A stretch of DNA of 64,000 nt from Dictyophora rubrovolvata (Eukaryota; Basidiomycota; Agaricomycetes; Phallales; Phallaceae). Positions 22,146 to 35,296 of this stretch are shown here, in pieces; the first letter of the stretch is position 1; each line of letters starts with the position of its first letter. Both the position numbers and the translations under genes were made by a program. The DNA is taken from the NCBI GenBank assembly GCA_029959195.1, contig CP114121.1, forward strand, positions 1,364,001 to 1,428,000. Direction: 5' to 3'. The notes beneath the pieces are model-generated. The model saw only the letters and a program-made list of their open reading frames with translations. It did no database searches and was not told the DNA's origin.

Positions 22146-25100
22146 AGAGGACGACCACCATGTCCGTCGAAGCATCCCCAGCCGCGAGGACGACGACGGC
22201 GTTGATGATGAAGATGATGACAACGATGACAACGACAACGACGATAATGATGATGATGACGCGGATGCCGATGCTGAGGCAGAGGCTGAGGTTGAGGCAG
22301 AGGCGGAAGCAGAGGCAGAAGCAGAGCTAGATCCAGATCCAGAGGACGCTATCCCCTCTGCCAGCATCGCCACTAACGGGCCCCATCATCATCACAAACG
22401 TCTACCACCGTCCCATTCCCAACACTTCACTCACCGTCATCACCTTTCCGTTCCCGTTCAACCTGGTGCCATCCAAGAAGAAGCCAATGCAAATCCGGAC
22501 TTGTACGGTCTTAGACGTTCTGTAAGCTGATGATCCCCCCCCCCCCCTTTGTAATACAAACAATAACTGAAACAATCGGCTACATTTATAGAGCAGAAGT
22601 AGAGATAATGGTTCCGTCAATTCGGTATTTTTCTTTTTCCCCCGCTTCTAGTCTATATTCTAAATCATATATCATTATTCATTAGGGCTACGACGATGCT
22701 TCCAAGTCTTCAAACGACGACGAGCCTTACGGAGACGAAGACTACGTCAAGAAAAAAGCTGCCAATTTCAAACGAAAAAAACCTTCTAAACCCAAACGTA
22801 TGTCTGCCACCAATATATAAATCCCTTGCTTGCATCAACCTTTTCTTACTCTCCTAAAGCTTTGCCTCCGCCTCGCCCATCCGCCTCGGATTCAGACTCG
22901 GAATACGGTAATCGATCTCGCAAAAAACGCCGTCCCGCTCCTCGCATCTCCAATGGAGGTGGCGGTGGCTACACCAGCCAAGACGGAGACGTTCGTCTCA
23001 ATAGTCGTGGAAGTAAAGTACCCAACTACCGCGAGGACGTTGAGGATGCTTCCATGTTCTATGAAGAAGACCAAGGTTATTACCTTCCTGAAAAGGCTTA
23101 TCCTACCTATGAAGAGGAGCACGAAATAGAGGCTGTTTTAAGTCACATGAGGAAGGAGGGTCATGAAAACGACAAGGAAGATATTTGGCATGAAAATATT
23201 GTTAGTATATCCTTTTATATATATATATATATCCCCCTTTGTCCTATTAAGCATTGTATCCCCCCCCTTTTTTTTTCCAGAGATTCCATATCAAATGGAA
23301 AGGCTTCTCCCATCTCCACAACACTGACGAGTTGTACGAATTCCTCAAGCGCTACCGAGGTTTAAAACGTGTCGATAATTACATCAAGAGCTACAAATCC
23401 TTCAAAGCCAAATTAGAAATACCCGGTTTAACACAAGAAGACATTGAAGCCCTTCTTTTGGAACGCGAACGTGAAAAGGAGGATCTGGAAAACTACAAAA
23501 TCGTCGAACGCGTCATTAGCCAACGTGATGTCGAAGATCGGGTCGAGTATTTCGTCAAATGGCAAGGTTTAGGGTATGAACATGCCACTTGGGAACATCA
23601 GGACGATATCCGCACCATTGCTAAGGCTGAAATCGAGTCTTATATGCGACGCGAGCAACGTGCCGAGTTCCCATACCGCTCCACATTTTATCGTCCCAAC
23701 GAACGCCCCAAGTTTATGAAAATCAATTCCGATCCAGATTATATCACGACCACTAATTGTCAACTCAAGGATTTCCAATTAACCGGTTTGAATTGGCTTG
23801 CCTATCTGTGGTCTAGGGGACATAATGGCATTCTCGCTGATGAAATGGGTCTGGGGAAAACCGTACAGACCGTTGCCTTCCTTTCATATTTATTCCATCA
23901 GCACAAGCAATATGGTCCGTTCTTGGTTATCGTTCCTCTGTCGACTATTACTGCCTGGCAAGCCCAATTTGCAGTCTGGGCACCTGACTTGAATGTCATC
24001 TGCTATGCTGGCTCCGCATCTGCTCGCGAGACAATTAGAATGTACGAGTTCGGGGCTCCGAAGAAGCTCAAGTTTAATGTGTTGCTGACAACGTACGAAC
24101 TGACCCTTCGCGATTCTAATGAGTTGGGTGCTATTAGGTGGCAGATGTTGGCTGTTGATGAGGCTCATCGGCTGAAGAATTCGGAAAGCTTGTTATATGA
24201 GGCTTTAAAGACGTTTCATGCTGCTTCTAAATTGTTGATTACTGGTACCCCATTACAGAACAACGTCAAAGGTGAGTCCATTATTTTTCCAGAGATTCAT
24301 CTAAAAAAAACGCTCTCTCTTTTTTCTTTTAGAGTTGCTCTCGTTGATGCATTTTTTAATGCCTGAAAAATGTATGTTGGAAAAGCTTTTGACGACGTTT
24401 TTCTTTCTGCTCACTCGTGCCACTTTTGCAGTCACACTTGATACTCAATTCGATCTCAGTGATCATGATCATGAAGCGAAAATCAAGGGCTTGCACAAGG
24501 ATTTAGAAGAATTGATGCTCCGTCGTTTGAAGAGGGACGTGGTGAAGTCGCTCCCGACCAAGAGCGAACGTATTCTTCGTGTTGAAATGAGCGCGCTTCA
24601 GACTTTGTTTTATAAGAACATTCTCACTAAGGTTCCGTGATTTTTTGTTATTGTTGTCTTTTTTTCACCTTGGTTTGAAATCTCAACATGCTTGATTTTA
24701 CAGAACTACCTTGGTCTTGTTAAAAGTGCTCAAGGGAACACCAATATCAGTTTGTTAAATATAGGTGGGTATTCAATTGTTACTGTGTGTTTTTTTTTCA
24801 GTCGCTCACGATCGTCTCATCTCGTATTTCCAAACAGCAATGGAATTGAAAAAGGCTGCGAACCATCCTTACCTATTCGACGGTGCGGAAGTCAAGTCGG
24901 ACACGAGGGAGGAAGCACTTAAAGGGCTTGTAATGAGCAGTGGCAAGATGGTGTTATTAGACAAGCTTCTTGCACGGTTGAAAGCGGATAGTCATCGAGT
25001 GCTTATTTTTAGTCAGATGGTCCGTATGTTGGATATCTTGACGGATTATATGCATTTGAGAGGGTATTCGTGTCAGAGGTTAGACGGTAAGTTCTTTTTT

Positions 25101-28091
25101 TTTATGCGCTGGCGTTCGCCGAACAAATGGTTGCTCTTTTCGGTCGGAGGGGTTAGCGGGATATATATTTCTTTATTATTGGCAGGGCACCATGTTGTTT
25201 ATTTCCTTATTCAGTTTAATTATATTGATGATTTTTGTTTTGAAAAACCGCGGTTTCACTATACTAATATTTTTTTCTTCCCTTTTTTAACAGGCACCGT
25301 ACCATCCGACCAGAGAAAGCGAGCCATAGCGCAATTTAATGCACCTAACTCCCAGGATTTCGCTTTCTTACTTTCAACGCGTGCCGGTGGTTTGGGAATT
25401 AACCTCGAGACAGCCGATACGGTTATTATTTTTGATGTGCGTAGTTTATATTTGAATTCTTTCGCTCTTTTTTTCTTTCTTTGCCCTTTGTCGACTTGCC
25501 TTACGTTTGTTCTTTCCGCCTCCTCCTTTTCTCCATACGCCGTACTCCTTTCTCTCATACATACCCCTACTTTTTACACTTCATTTCTTGGAACACTCAT
25601 TGACCCGTCAACTTTCAGAGCGATTGGAACCCGCAGAATGACTTACAAGCTATGGCACGCGCCCACCGGATCGGACAAAAGTCGCACGTGAATGTCTACC
25701 GGTTCGTCAGCAAGGATACCATGGAGGAGGACGTACTTGAACGGGCGAAGAAGAAGATGGTGTTAGAGTATGCGAGTATGTCGTCAGCTCCACTGATTCA
25801 CTTCTTTTGGGCATTCCTGACCTTTTGTGATAATTGTACTGTAGTTATCAATCAGATGGATACGAGCCAAGCCCATCTTAGTTCCAAAGGGCCAACCAAT
25901 GGGAAAGATACCTCAAAACCGGATAACCTCAGTAGAGACGAATTGACTGCTGTACTGAAATATGGCGCGCAAAAGATGTAAGTGGACGCACGTTTTTTCA
26001 TATTCCTTGTTTTCGTCACCGTGGTGATGAGTGGTGATGCACTCTCATCTATTTCTATGCGCCACTCAGCGGTGCTATCGTTGTTGTTGTTATATCCAGA
26101 AAGCTTCACTGACCCTCGCCCCTTCTGTCTTCCCCCCTTTTCATTATTATTAGGTTCAGCAAGGACGACAGTCAACAAAACCAAAAACTCGATGAGATGG
26201 ACCTTGATGAAATCCTCAAGGTAGCAGAGGATCACGAGACAATTGCTGCGGGCGGCGATGGCGGTGCATCACTTGGTGGTGAAGGGTTCTTGCAACAATT
26301 TGCTGCCGTTAGCGACGTGAAAAACGATATGAGCTGGGAGGATATTATACCTCTTGACGAACGAGAACGGTTTGAGAATGAAGAAAAGGAGACTGCTACT
26401 GCTGCTTTGGCTGATCAGGACGCTCAACAGTCCCGTAAACGGAATCAGCCGCCGATATCGTACGAAGGGATGGATGTTGAGCAGCCCGCTGCACCTGCTG
26501 CTGCTAAGAAGGCTAAAGCCCCTGCTATACATCGAAAGAGTGCCGCTCAGAAGGCCATGGAGATGAAGGAACGTGATGTACGTGTACTTGTGAGGAGTTT
26601 GCAAAAGTGGGGTGATATCAGGCAGCGTTATGACGTTATTGTGGGTCAACCTTTTTTCTTTCTTACATATGGATTTGTTTTGACTTTTGGTAATTCGGTA
26701 CATCCAGGTCCATGATGCCAAACTTCAAGATAAGAATAAAGGCATGATGATTGAACTCGCGGACAATATCGTAGATCTCTGTGAGGAGGCCGTAAAAGAA
26801 AACGAGGCGAATAAGCGGGCCAGAGCGGCATCAGGCGAGACTTTGACACCTGCTCAGAAGAGTAAAGCCGTTCTGGTGACGTTCCGCAACGTTGGGAATA
26901 TCAATGCTGAAACGCTTCTGTCGCGCACGAGAGATCTCAAGGTGTTATACGACCAGCTGAAAGATATAAACGATGACGAAGTGTATAACTGGTCGATCCC
27001 GGTTGACAATATTCGGCCTACGCTGAATTGGTCTGGTCGGTGGGGTCCACGCGAGGATTCGATGCTCCTTGTTGGTGCCTATCTTTATGGATTCGGTAGT
27101 TGGGAACGCATTGCGCAGGATACACGACTCGGCTTGACTGACAAATTCTTCTTGGACGAAAGTAAAAAAGGAGATGATTCCGCGAGCAAGCCTATTCCGA
27201 ATGCGATCCATTTGGTGCGGAGAGGTGATTTTCTTCTTGGGTTATTACGCGATCATTTCGAGAAGTTCAAGTCGTATGAGTCGACGATCAAGTCGAAGGC
27301 TTATCGATCTGCGTCGCCGCCTTTGGCTGGGCCTTCGTCGGGTCATAAACGGCGTGCTGAGAGTCCTATTGCCTCCGCCGCTGACGAGAGTGTGCCCAGG
27401 AAGAAGAGACGACCCACACCCACGTTCACTGATTCGTCCTCTGAAGATGAATGGTACGTGGTTTTTTCTCTCCTGTCTTTTATATATGTACCCTAAAAGT
27501 TGTTTTTTTTTTCTCTTCTTGCCCGTAGCCCATCCATGGATGAAGCTGCCACGAAGAATGAACTCCGCTCGGTCAAGAAGCATTTGGTAATTGATATATT
27601 TCATGGCTGTGTATTTGCACTTTACTTACTATGATATTATAAATAGAAACAATTAAAGTTATCGGGCGGTGATATGCCTCGAGAAGAAAAGGTTGCGATC
27701 TTGAAGGAGTCGTTGGCTGCTATTGGGCGACGTATACAAGAAGTGCTCGAGGCTAAGGACAGGAATGGTGAAGATGTAGAGCGTTGGAAACGACATTTAT
27801 GGGCGTAAGTAAAAAACGTGTTGTTTCTCTTTATCATTAACTGTCATGTCTGACGATTTCTTGCATAGTTTTGTAACCCTGTTTTGGCCGAAGAAAGTCA
27901 AGTCTACCAAATTACTAGAGATTCATGCTAAAATGGTGACGAAGGAAACAAATGCCTCAACGCCAAGGGGCCCTCCCGATGTTTCCTCCGCAAAGAAACG
28001 CCCAACCACTGGTGGTAAAACAAACGGATCATCGTCCTCGGCGCACTCATCTTCCAAAACCGGAAATGCTCGATTTAGTCATAGTCGATAA
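21877..28091 (+). CDS. CHD1: chromodomain helicase CHD1, ATP-dependent remodeler
   Basis: Seventeen exons (21877..22521, 22592..22624, 22686..22797, 22860..23200, 23281..24271, 24333..24371, 24432..24631, 24704..24764, 24838..25086, 25294..25436, 25619..25775, 25845..25977, 26154..26640, 26708..27453, 27529..27586, 27647..27804, 27869..28091) give about 1,591 aa. Order: acidic Asn/Asp N-terminus; tandem chromodomains ([29 protein letters not shown]); Snf2 ATPase with Walker [17 protein letters not shown] box, [10 protein letters not shown]; helicase C lobe with [15 protein letters not shown] and [20 protein letters not shown]-binding region; CHCT domain ([17 protein letters not shown]); basic Ser-rich tail. 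The full set matches Chd1, which slides and spaces nucleosomes over transcribed genes. The N-terminal extension is longer than in yeast and encoded largely by microsatellites. The start is the ATG giving MDLAHLTN; no better one is seen. Confidence 0.95.
21958..22144 (+). repeat. AAC and GACAAC coding microsatellites in CHD1
   Basis: A run of AAC triplets at about 21958-21999 encodes poly-Asn, and a GACAAC hexamer run at about 22107-22144 encodes alternating Asp-Asn. Further GAT/GAC and GAGGCA-type repeats continue to about 22330. All are in frame with CHD1 exon 1. Mirror open frames on the minus strand are shadows of these repeats. Confidence 0.85.
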
Positions 28092-28726
28092 TTCAGCTGA
28101 TTAGGATGGATGGACGGGCTTTTTCTTTTCTTTTTCTGGTTTCATTTCTTCTTTGTTTTCTTTGTTTCATTTAATGTGTTTTTCTTTGATATTTTCCATT
28201 ATACTTTTTTTATCCATGTGTTGTTTTGTGTTTATACTGATGTAATAGCAACTTCTCCTCCCTTCAATATTTGTTGTGTCCACGTGATGTATATATTAAA
28301 TATAAAAATAAATGTATTACGTTGAGTGTCACTTCCGTCCATCGATCGATGAAAGTCGAAGAAGCAGAGCTGAAAGCAGAATGTCAACGGAGAATCTGAG
28401 GGTGCTGGCAGGAAGACAGCGAACCTTAATACACTACATATCAAGTCCGCACAAGACTGACCGCTCCGCGGCAAACTTCCAGGCTTCTACTCTCATGAAT
28501 GTAAATACCCGTTTACCTCAACGAATTATTTGATAAATTCCCCCCAACAACAACTCCTTTTTGTATACCCTTCTCTTACCCCTCTTTCTTGTTTTCTCTA
28601 TTGCGGTGGGTTCTGGTGAGTGTCGAAGTCCGCGTCGGTTCCCATAACTTGCAGTCCATGTTGTATTCTCGGGTGTAGGGTTGCGCCTGGAACTCATAAT
28701 TCATTGAATACATCTTTTTGATCGAA
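28092..28726. other. intergenic region, T-rich 3' part of CHD1
   Basis: 635 bases between CHD1 and the RdRP model. The first 120 bases are T-rich, as expected of a 3' untranslated region. A CACGTG box lies near 28280. The rest holds no convincing frame, though a non-coding first exon of the RdRP gene could be here. Confidence 0.4.
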
Positions 28727-31700
28727 ATGTCTATTCGTGGACGAAGCAAAAGCCCAAGTATTTGCACCGGCTGTAAACCGAAACGGTCAGACTCCCAAGT
28801 TGGTGCTACTTCATTTCCCTGACGAGTGTTTAATATTGAATCTAATGAATTCATTGATGTTTTAAGGAAAGCAAGTACTCGGGCGATGCATTCTATGGTT
28901 CACTTGAAGACGACGATTATAAGCTCATTGACCAGACTGTTGAATTGGAGCTTGAAGCTGGTAAGCTTCGTAACATTCATTGCAACTCTATTCTTATTGG
29001 TACGCTGCAGAATTCGACAATTCTTTCAGCAGATACCGTACCAGTTCTCCGCCCAGCTCTCCCGGGAAGCGGAAAGTTGATGAACTTGGCCAGGTCGACG
29101 ATCAGCAGTCGATCAACAAACTGCCAAAGCCGAACGCTCACATCAATCGAAGCGATTCGTTGTTGACGACGACGACTACGTTTTCGTCTAACGGGAGTGA
29201 ATCCCCTCCTCTGGAATACCCGCCCAACGTTTTACATGTTGTCGCTTTCAGTCCCGCCCATCAGAAGTATTTTGACAGGCATTTACCCTGGGGAGCTCAG
29301 TGGGAGATAGCCCGTCTCGTAAGCTCGAAGAAGTTGAAGTATGACGACATTAGCATACAAAGTTTAACATCTTTGCATGGCAAAGACAACAAATCTGCTG
29401 CGCCTGAAGTCGTAAAAATTTTCTGCTCTTCAATGCTCGATACACAAAGCGAAAGCACTTATTACAGTTACTTTTCCAACGAATTAGGTGTTCATGTCAG
29501 TCGTTCAGTATTTTTTTCTCATACTCACACCCTAACTATGTCTTAAAGGATCCCTGGGCTGAGCTGGACATTGAAGAAGAACGCCTCAAAGATGATTCTC
29601 TGTCCGGCCTCGGCTGTAAAGAGCTTTATAATGACTGGTACGGAGGTAAAATCGCATTCAAGGCCAGAGTCAGAAAGGAAGGCGAGCGGAAATATTGCTT
29701 GCAATTAGAACAGCCAGAGCTATCCACCTCCACTCGCTTTGCCAGGCGATGGGGTAGTAGACGTTTCATCCGAGTGAGGATAGCCGATGATCTGCTGTAC
29801 GAGAAGAATAACGGTATGTGTTCATTTTCTTTTCTGCAAACCTACAGGCACCAGTTTCAGAAATGTTTAGATCTGGTTACTTTTTTCAAACAGGATTTCG
29901 TAATCCACGGTCGGATCTTTAGAAGCCTTTACAGCAAGGAACATACTGTGTTCCTAGTTGAACTAGCTGAAAGAACCTCCAATGGAATCACTCGAAATCC
30001 TGATCTTACCGGATCCCTCTCCTTCCCGGTTTTCCTCGAATGGCACAACCCTATGCATCTTAACAAGACGCAGGTAATCTTAGGTTTTGATACATCAATT
30101 TACTTGTCTCAGGGTTTTGTAGACCCTCGCGAAGTGGTGCGCGAGGATGGCGCTAGGTCTCTCGAACTCGGTCCCCGGACTAATGTTTCAGCTCGAGAAT
30201 ATACATGAGATCAATGACGACTGTTCGCCGTGATTTCAAGTGAAAATGAATCAAACTTACCTGACGTGCCTTTTTTTTGATTTAGATTCACCCGAGGGCC
30301 ACGCAGCTAAGAGTCGACTGGAGTCGCCTGATTCAAAATTCATTCTCACCGACGGAACCGGCTACTGCAATTACGCAGTGCTTTCGCGACTCCGCGACAA
30401 ATTCGGTTGGGATCGACTTCCTTCGGCCATTCAGTTTCGAATGTTTGGAGCTAAAGTAATTTTCTTAAACCCGGAGATCGACATTTTTTTTAGCTCAAAG
30501 TTGTTTAGGGTCTTTTAACATTGCATCCGACAGAAGACATGAAGGCAGATGATAGTCCTCAGATCTGGCTTCGGCCCTCGCAAAAGAAAATCAACTACGA
30601 GAGATCATGTGAAGTTGATCGGGCTCATTTAATTCTGGATGTCCTTCGTCGGTCGGAATTTCGCAACCCCGCAAGATTATCCACTGAGATAATCGTCAAT
30701 CTTGCGGAGAATGGAGTTTCATATGAGACCTTACAAAGTTTAATGAACATTGGGCTCGACGGGATAGCTGCTGGTCTGACCACGTGGTCCGGCTCACACG
30801 CAATGCTGCATCTCTGGAAGGAAATCTCTAAAATCAGTGGCAGTGTTTTTTATGCTCGCGCTGCTAGAGAAGCCGCCGGGAAATCTCGTCTCTTAAGCCT
30901 CAGAGCTTACGACAGGGAGGAAGAGGAAAGTAACGAAGAGGGGCAGGAAGATGTGCAAGATATTCCGAAGTCCAAACCGAACTGGGCAAACGAGATTTCA
31001 GGCTGCCCTGCCATCCTTGAAGAGATCGCAATGGTTTTATTGGATGCTGGCTTCGAACCTCAATCGTGTGGCTTTTTAGCTAAGACATTGAAAGAGATCT
31101 TCAAAAAGGTACGACGTACCCTCGCTTGATTTCATTTTGTTACCCACTTTCGTACAACAGGCGTTAAGTAGCTATATTGATCGCTACAAGATCGTGGTAC
31201 CTCAATCTGGTGAAGGTTGGATGATTCCTGGTAAAGAAGTTAACCGTAGCATTGAAAGTGCTCTCTGATACTATATATTACAGATCCGTACGGAGTTTTG
31301 GAACCGGGACAGGTTTTCGTGAAAACGTCACGCCTATTGTTCGAAGTAGATAGTCAACTCCGTGATCATCTTAGTGGACCCGTCCTGGTTAGTATAGTTG
31401 TATTCACATATGCTCTCGTTTTTTATTTAGAAAAATTCACTGACTAGTTTGTCAGATCACCCGCCATCCATGTCGTGTGCCTTCGGATGTGCAAAAGGCA
31501 AATATAATGTCTTAGTTTTGAAAAGTTTATGTGTTCATTAATTGCGCTAATATCAGGTCGAAGCAGTATGGCGGGACGAGCTGGCTAGATATACAGATGT
31601 GATTGTCTGTAGTATTCGTGGATCTCGTTCCCTAGCGTCAATGCTAGGCGGGGGCGATTATGATGGGGGTACGTACAATTCCTATATCGATTACTTTGTT

Positions 31701-33000
31701 AGTCACTTCGCATTTATTCCCTAGACACTGCACACGTGATATGGGAGCCGAGAATAGTCAGGGAATTCAAAAACGCAGACAGCAAATTTGCTGACCCACC
31801 CCCGGAGATCAACGATGCGTTCCTAAAAGATACCAAAACGGTAGAAGGCTTCTTGCAAGATTCTGACAAATTTCCGAGTAATCAAAAGTGTCAAGAATTG
31901 CAAGAATACCTCCTAGCAACTCTGAAAAGCTCCTCCCTTGTCGGTCAGTATTCCGGCTTCCACAACATTGCTGTGTATCGCTTTGGATATATGGACAAGG
32001 AAGCTTGGAGGCTTGCTTACATGTGAGATTTTTTGTACTCAATTGCATTCTGAAAAGTTAGATGAAAGTTCGCAGGTTTTGTGCTGTTTTAGACAGCAGC
32101 AAAACGGGCAAGGCCATCAAGTCTCCCCGATTGGCGGCAGACCGACGGAGCTACAACAGTGAGTATCAATTATATTGCGAACTTCGTCCCTTTAATAACG
32201 TTTATAGCTCGCCCTCCCCAGTGGAAGGAGACACTGTCGGAAGAGAGAGATCAAAATAAATTAGACTTTGATTCCCACCCTGAGCGAGAAGTTGGGACGA
32301 AGTTCATTATGGATATATTGAAAGAACACGGTCGTAAACAATACGACTCTCACTTGAAACGATTTGAGGACTTCCTACGCGAATCTCAAAGACAGTTCAA
32401 AATTGCTAAAGAAGACCGGAATTCATCGTGTTATTATGTCGATCCTGCTCTCATAAAACCGGCGGATGACCTACGCAAGCGCGCGAAGATGTTGAGCGAA
32501 TTGTATAACAACGATCTCATGCTGGAGGAAATTGGAATCCTTGAAAACCATGTTCTGCAACGTTATGAAGAGTACAAAGGGCTTCTTAGGAGATACTCTC
32601 AAACGGAATCTACGCGGAAATCAAGACAAGAACGTCAAGATCAGCTGAGAAAACTATCCTTGTCTTTCAATCAAAACCCGAAAGATTTCATCCTAATAAG
32701 CGAAGATGACGCGGAGCTATTTAAAGCATCTTATGGTATTTAATCTCCTCCATCGTTAGTCTTGCCATGTCTAATCTCGTTGAAGCATATGAATTGGATT
32801 CAGACAACGAGAGGAGAAATCTTAAGTGTGCGAAGTTTCCGTTTGATATGGCTATGAGGAACATCTGCATGATTAAAGCAAAATCTCTTGGCCTATACAA
32901 AGCCGTCTCGCAAAAATTTTACCAATTTTTCGAGATGTCGACCGTTATTGATATACTTCAGTCCTACCGAGATTCCTCGGGATATATTTATACCCCCTGA
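28727..33000 (+). CDS. RNA-dependent RNA polymerase of the silencing type
   Basis: Fifteen exons (28727..28798, 28867..28960, 29011..29495, 29549..29813, 29871..30073, 30123..30222, 30286..30455, 30509..31108, 31161..31230, 31284..31387, 31557..31668, 31725..32022, 32076..32158, 32208..32735, 32786..33000) give about 1,132 aa. The cellular RdRP core shows FVIHGRIFRSLYSKEHTVFL, TLAKWCARMALGLSNSVPG, SPEGHAAKSRL, DGTGYCNYAV, WLRPSQKKI, DPYGVLEPGQVFV and the catalytic loop GGGDYDGDTAHVIW near residues 752-765, whose Asp residues bind magnesium. Such enzymes (QDE-1, SAD-1, Rdp1, plant RDRs) copy aberrant single-stranded RNA into double-stranded precursors for Dicer. The product appears full length. 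Less certain points are the first two exons and the weak donor at 30223. No Dicer or Argonaute gene is nearby. Confidence 0.92.
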
Positions 33001-33176
33001 TTGCATCTTATCATTGTATCATATCATCAAAGTAGTTGTATTATATGTATCATGTATTTGTAGTAGTGCATCATTTCACGATATCTACACCTTGTTTTGT
33101 CTACTGTCCTATACTGCAGTGAATAACAAAGCCAAACAACGCGTCAATCTAACGCTCGTCACGCGTTCTTCCGCAA

Positions 33177-34500
33177 ATGCTGGTGTCGATATTTCCTTCT
33201 GGTAAGCCAAACAACGTTGTTCAACTTGAGTCTGATTTTCGTTAGATATTATTTCAGATTTAGACAAATCACCGCTTCGATTCTTGAGACTTCCTCATCC
33301 ACGAACTGGTCCGTTTCTAATGGACATCAAAGATTTTTTGATTCTGACAACCTTTTAGATGCACCTGCTTTATTTCTACCGCACTGTTCAACAAATTCAC
33401 TCTTAGAAGCTCAAGTCATAGCACCTCATACAAAACGGTCATGGATCACGAATGGAAACCACATCTTATCCGGTGCCGTAATTGTCCTTGAGTATGAAAC
33501 AGGAGTCTAATTGTTATGCACAGATGGAAAATTACTATTCATGACGCCTATTGACCCAATATTCTTATTAATACCGCTATTGACGACTCTCAAGCTTGTA
33601 TGTTGCCGATTCTGTCTCCTGCTTGTTCTTATGTACTTTCAAGCACAGTCTGACAGATCAGCAAACTTTCGACCGATTGAAGATATCTTTGAGGATCTTT
33701 CCACTAAACTATGCCATGATGGATTATATCAACCCAAGGATATTATTGACCTGGGTAATCTCAGTTGTGTCAAGGAAGCATTTCAAAGACTGGCCGAATA
33801 TAAAGGTGATAAGTGTTCTGTTCCCTTGGTTTACTCTCTGACACAACGACGTAGCTATCTCTGATGATCTCACAGTCTATCGCATTTCTCGTGAAAAACT
33901 ATTAAACGCCCTTTCACTCAAACTGTTGTATTTATCACAATCCACCACTTTTCAATCTCATGAAGTCCTGCAGCGACATCTGGTCCATCATGCTCTTTTG
34001 GGCGAGGAAGAAGAGTTGCAGCAAGGTACCACATATTCTTTGAAGCGCAAAACAATGAAGTGATAAATTTTTCATTAAGCGTGCCGCATACGTACCAGCT
34101 GCGAAGTGCTTTCCCAATACATTCCAGAGCATCTTGTGAAGGAAATCACTCCACATCATGAGTGAGTTTTGACGGTAGTCTTTGTCAATATAAGCCTTTC
34201 TCATCTTTTTCCAGAAGTACCATGTTAGATGAACATATTCAACGTCGAGCTGCAGAGTATCTTCCGGCCGCAAGCTCAGAGATAACTCCTAAACCAGTCA
34301 AAGACTCAAAAGCAGGAGACAAGGAAAATGCCAAACGGAAAGCAGCTTCGCAGCTATCGAAAGGTGTAACTAAGCTAATGAAGGTGGGCCTTAGTCCGTA
34401 TTGTTGGAATAACGATAAACTTTTTTTGGATTTGGTGTAGGCAAATACAAATGGGATGTCGAAGATATCATCTTTTTTCGCTGCAAAACCGGCTAAGTGA
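33177..34500 (+). CDS. RNASEH2B: ribonuclease H2 subunit B with C-terminal PIP-box
   Basis: Nine exons (33177..33201, 33258..33308, 33359..33472, 33524..33597, 33649..33805, 33855..34025, 34080..34161, 34215..34383, 34441..34500) give about 300 aa. The N-terminal Ydr279/Rnh202 domain shows FLRLPHPRTD, SLLEAQVIAPHTKRSWI and LLFMTPIDPIFLLIPLL; a helical region follows (SCEVLSQYIPEHLVKEI), then a Lys-rich linker. The end, NGMSKISSFFAAKPAK, is a PCNA-interacting (PIP) box of the Q/M-x-x-I-x-x-F-F form, as in human RNASEH2B. Subunit B, with A and C, removes ribonucleotides and RNA-DNA hybrids from nuclear DNA. The first exon encodes only eight residues. It lies 176 bp downstream of the RdRP stop on the same strand. 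Single open frames here make it look fragmentary; splicing restores the family order. Confidence 0.88.
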
Positions 34501-35296
34501 ATTCGGTAAACGGGAATCCCGCGTTGTCTGCAAGGTCCATTCTCATGTTGAAGTGCACGCGGATACTTGTAGGCACGGATAAATTCGTATCTTCGCGCTG
34601 GATGTTCTGTATTTCTTGGTCTCTCACCAATCACAGTAGCTGGGATCGTAATACTTATGCCCCCCCCCAATCCCTCTTTTCTTTACCATGCACATATGTT
34701 CAAAGTTTTGTAATGATAATTTATAATAGTTCAGGAAGGGTTGGTATTGCACTCATTCTTCTTTTATCAAACCAGTTGCATTTGTTATTTGAAGTTGCAG
34801 TGTTTTTCCTTCTTGTCTTGGAAAGAATTCGTCATACAGAGTGCATGGGTATGTGAACACTAGTACTGAACGTAGAGCGTTGAACAGTGACTGAAATCGG
34901 AGGCTTCCGAGTCGTGAATAAATGCTATTTTCGGACATCATGACGTCAGGCCTGTCGGGATCTTTATAAAAGCAGTTAATCTGGAAAATTACAATGTGTA
35001 TTTCTTTCTCTATATTTTATCCGTTGAATTATCTGCCCTGTCTTCCAGCAATCGACTCCTTATTAGACTCAGGGCCAGGTACTCCGCGCTTTTGAGTTTC
35101 GTACAGCGCGGGTGATGTAAGCAGAGACGGAGAGGTCCACGTACCCATAAGGTCACGTGATTATGACACACCTCTTCCACTAATATGATTCAAGTTTTAG
35201 TTTTGTGCCACGACGTGTGCTACGATTCACGAGTGTTTTTCCCCCCTCCTCTCCTTTTAATCTTTGGTTTGCTTATCTGGCCGTTGTTTAATCTCC
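34501..35296. other. intergenic region upstream of ERO1
   Basis: About 800 bases between RNASEH2B and ERO1, with a C run near 34660 and no convincing coding frame. A perfect palindrome TCACGTGA lies at 35153-35160, 137 bp before the ERO1 start codon. Confidence 0.4.
35153..35160. promoter_or_regulatory. TCACGTGA palindrome upstream of ERO1
   Basis: An 8-bp palindromic E-box read directly from the sequence. In fungi, CACGTG is bound by bHLH factors such as Cbf1, and CACGTG-like cores occur in some unfolded-protein-response elements. Its position before ERO1 is suggestive only: CACGTG is expected by chance about once per 4 kb. Confidence 0.3.

Noticed and set aside
21888-22373. Minus-strand frame rich in Ser and Leu opposite CHD1 exon 1.
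   Set aside because: It is the complement of the Asp/Asn/Ala/Glu repeats of CHD1; repeats of three leave several frames open.
33001-34500. First impression of several unrelated small proteins after the RdRP.
   Set aside because: They are exons of one RNase H2B gene; nine exons join in frame and end with a PIP-box.
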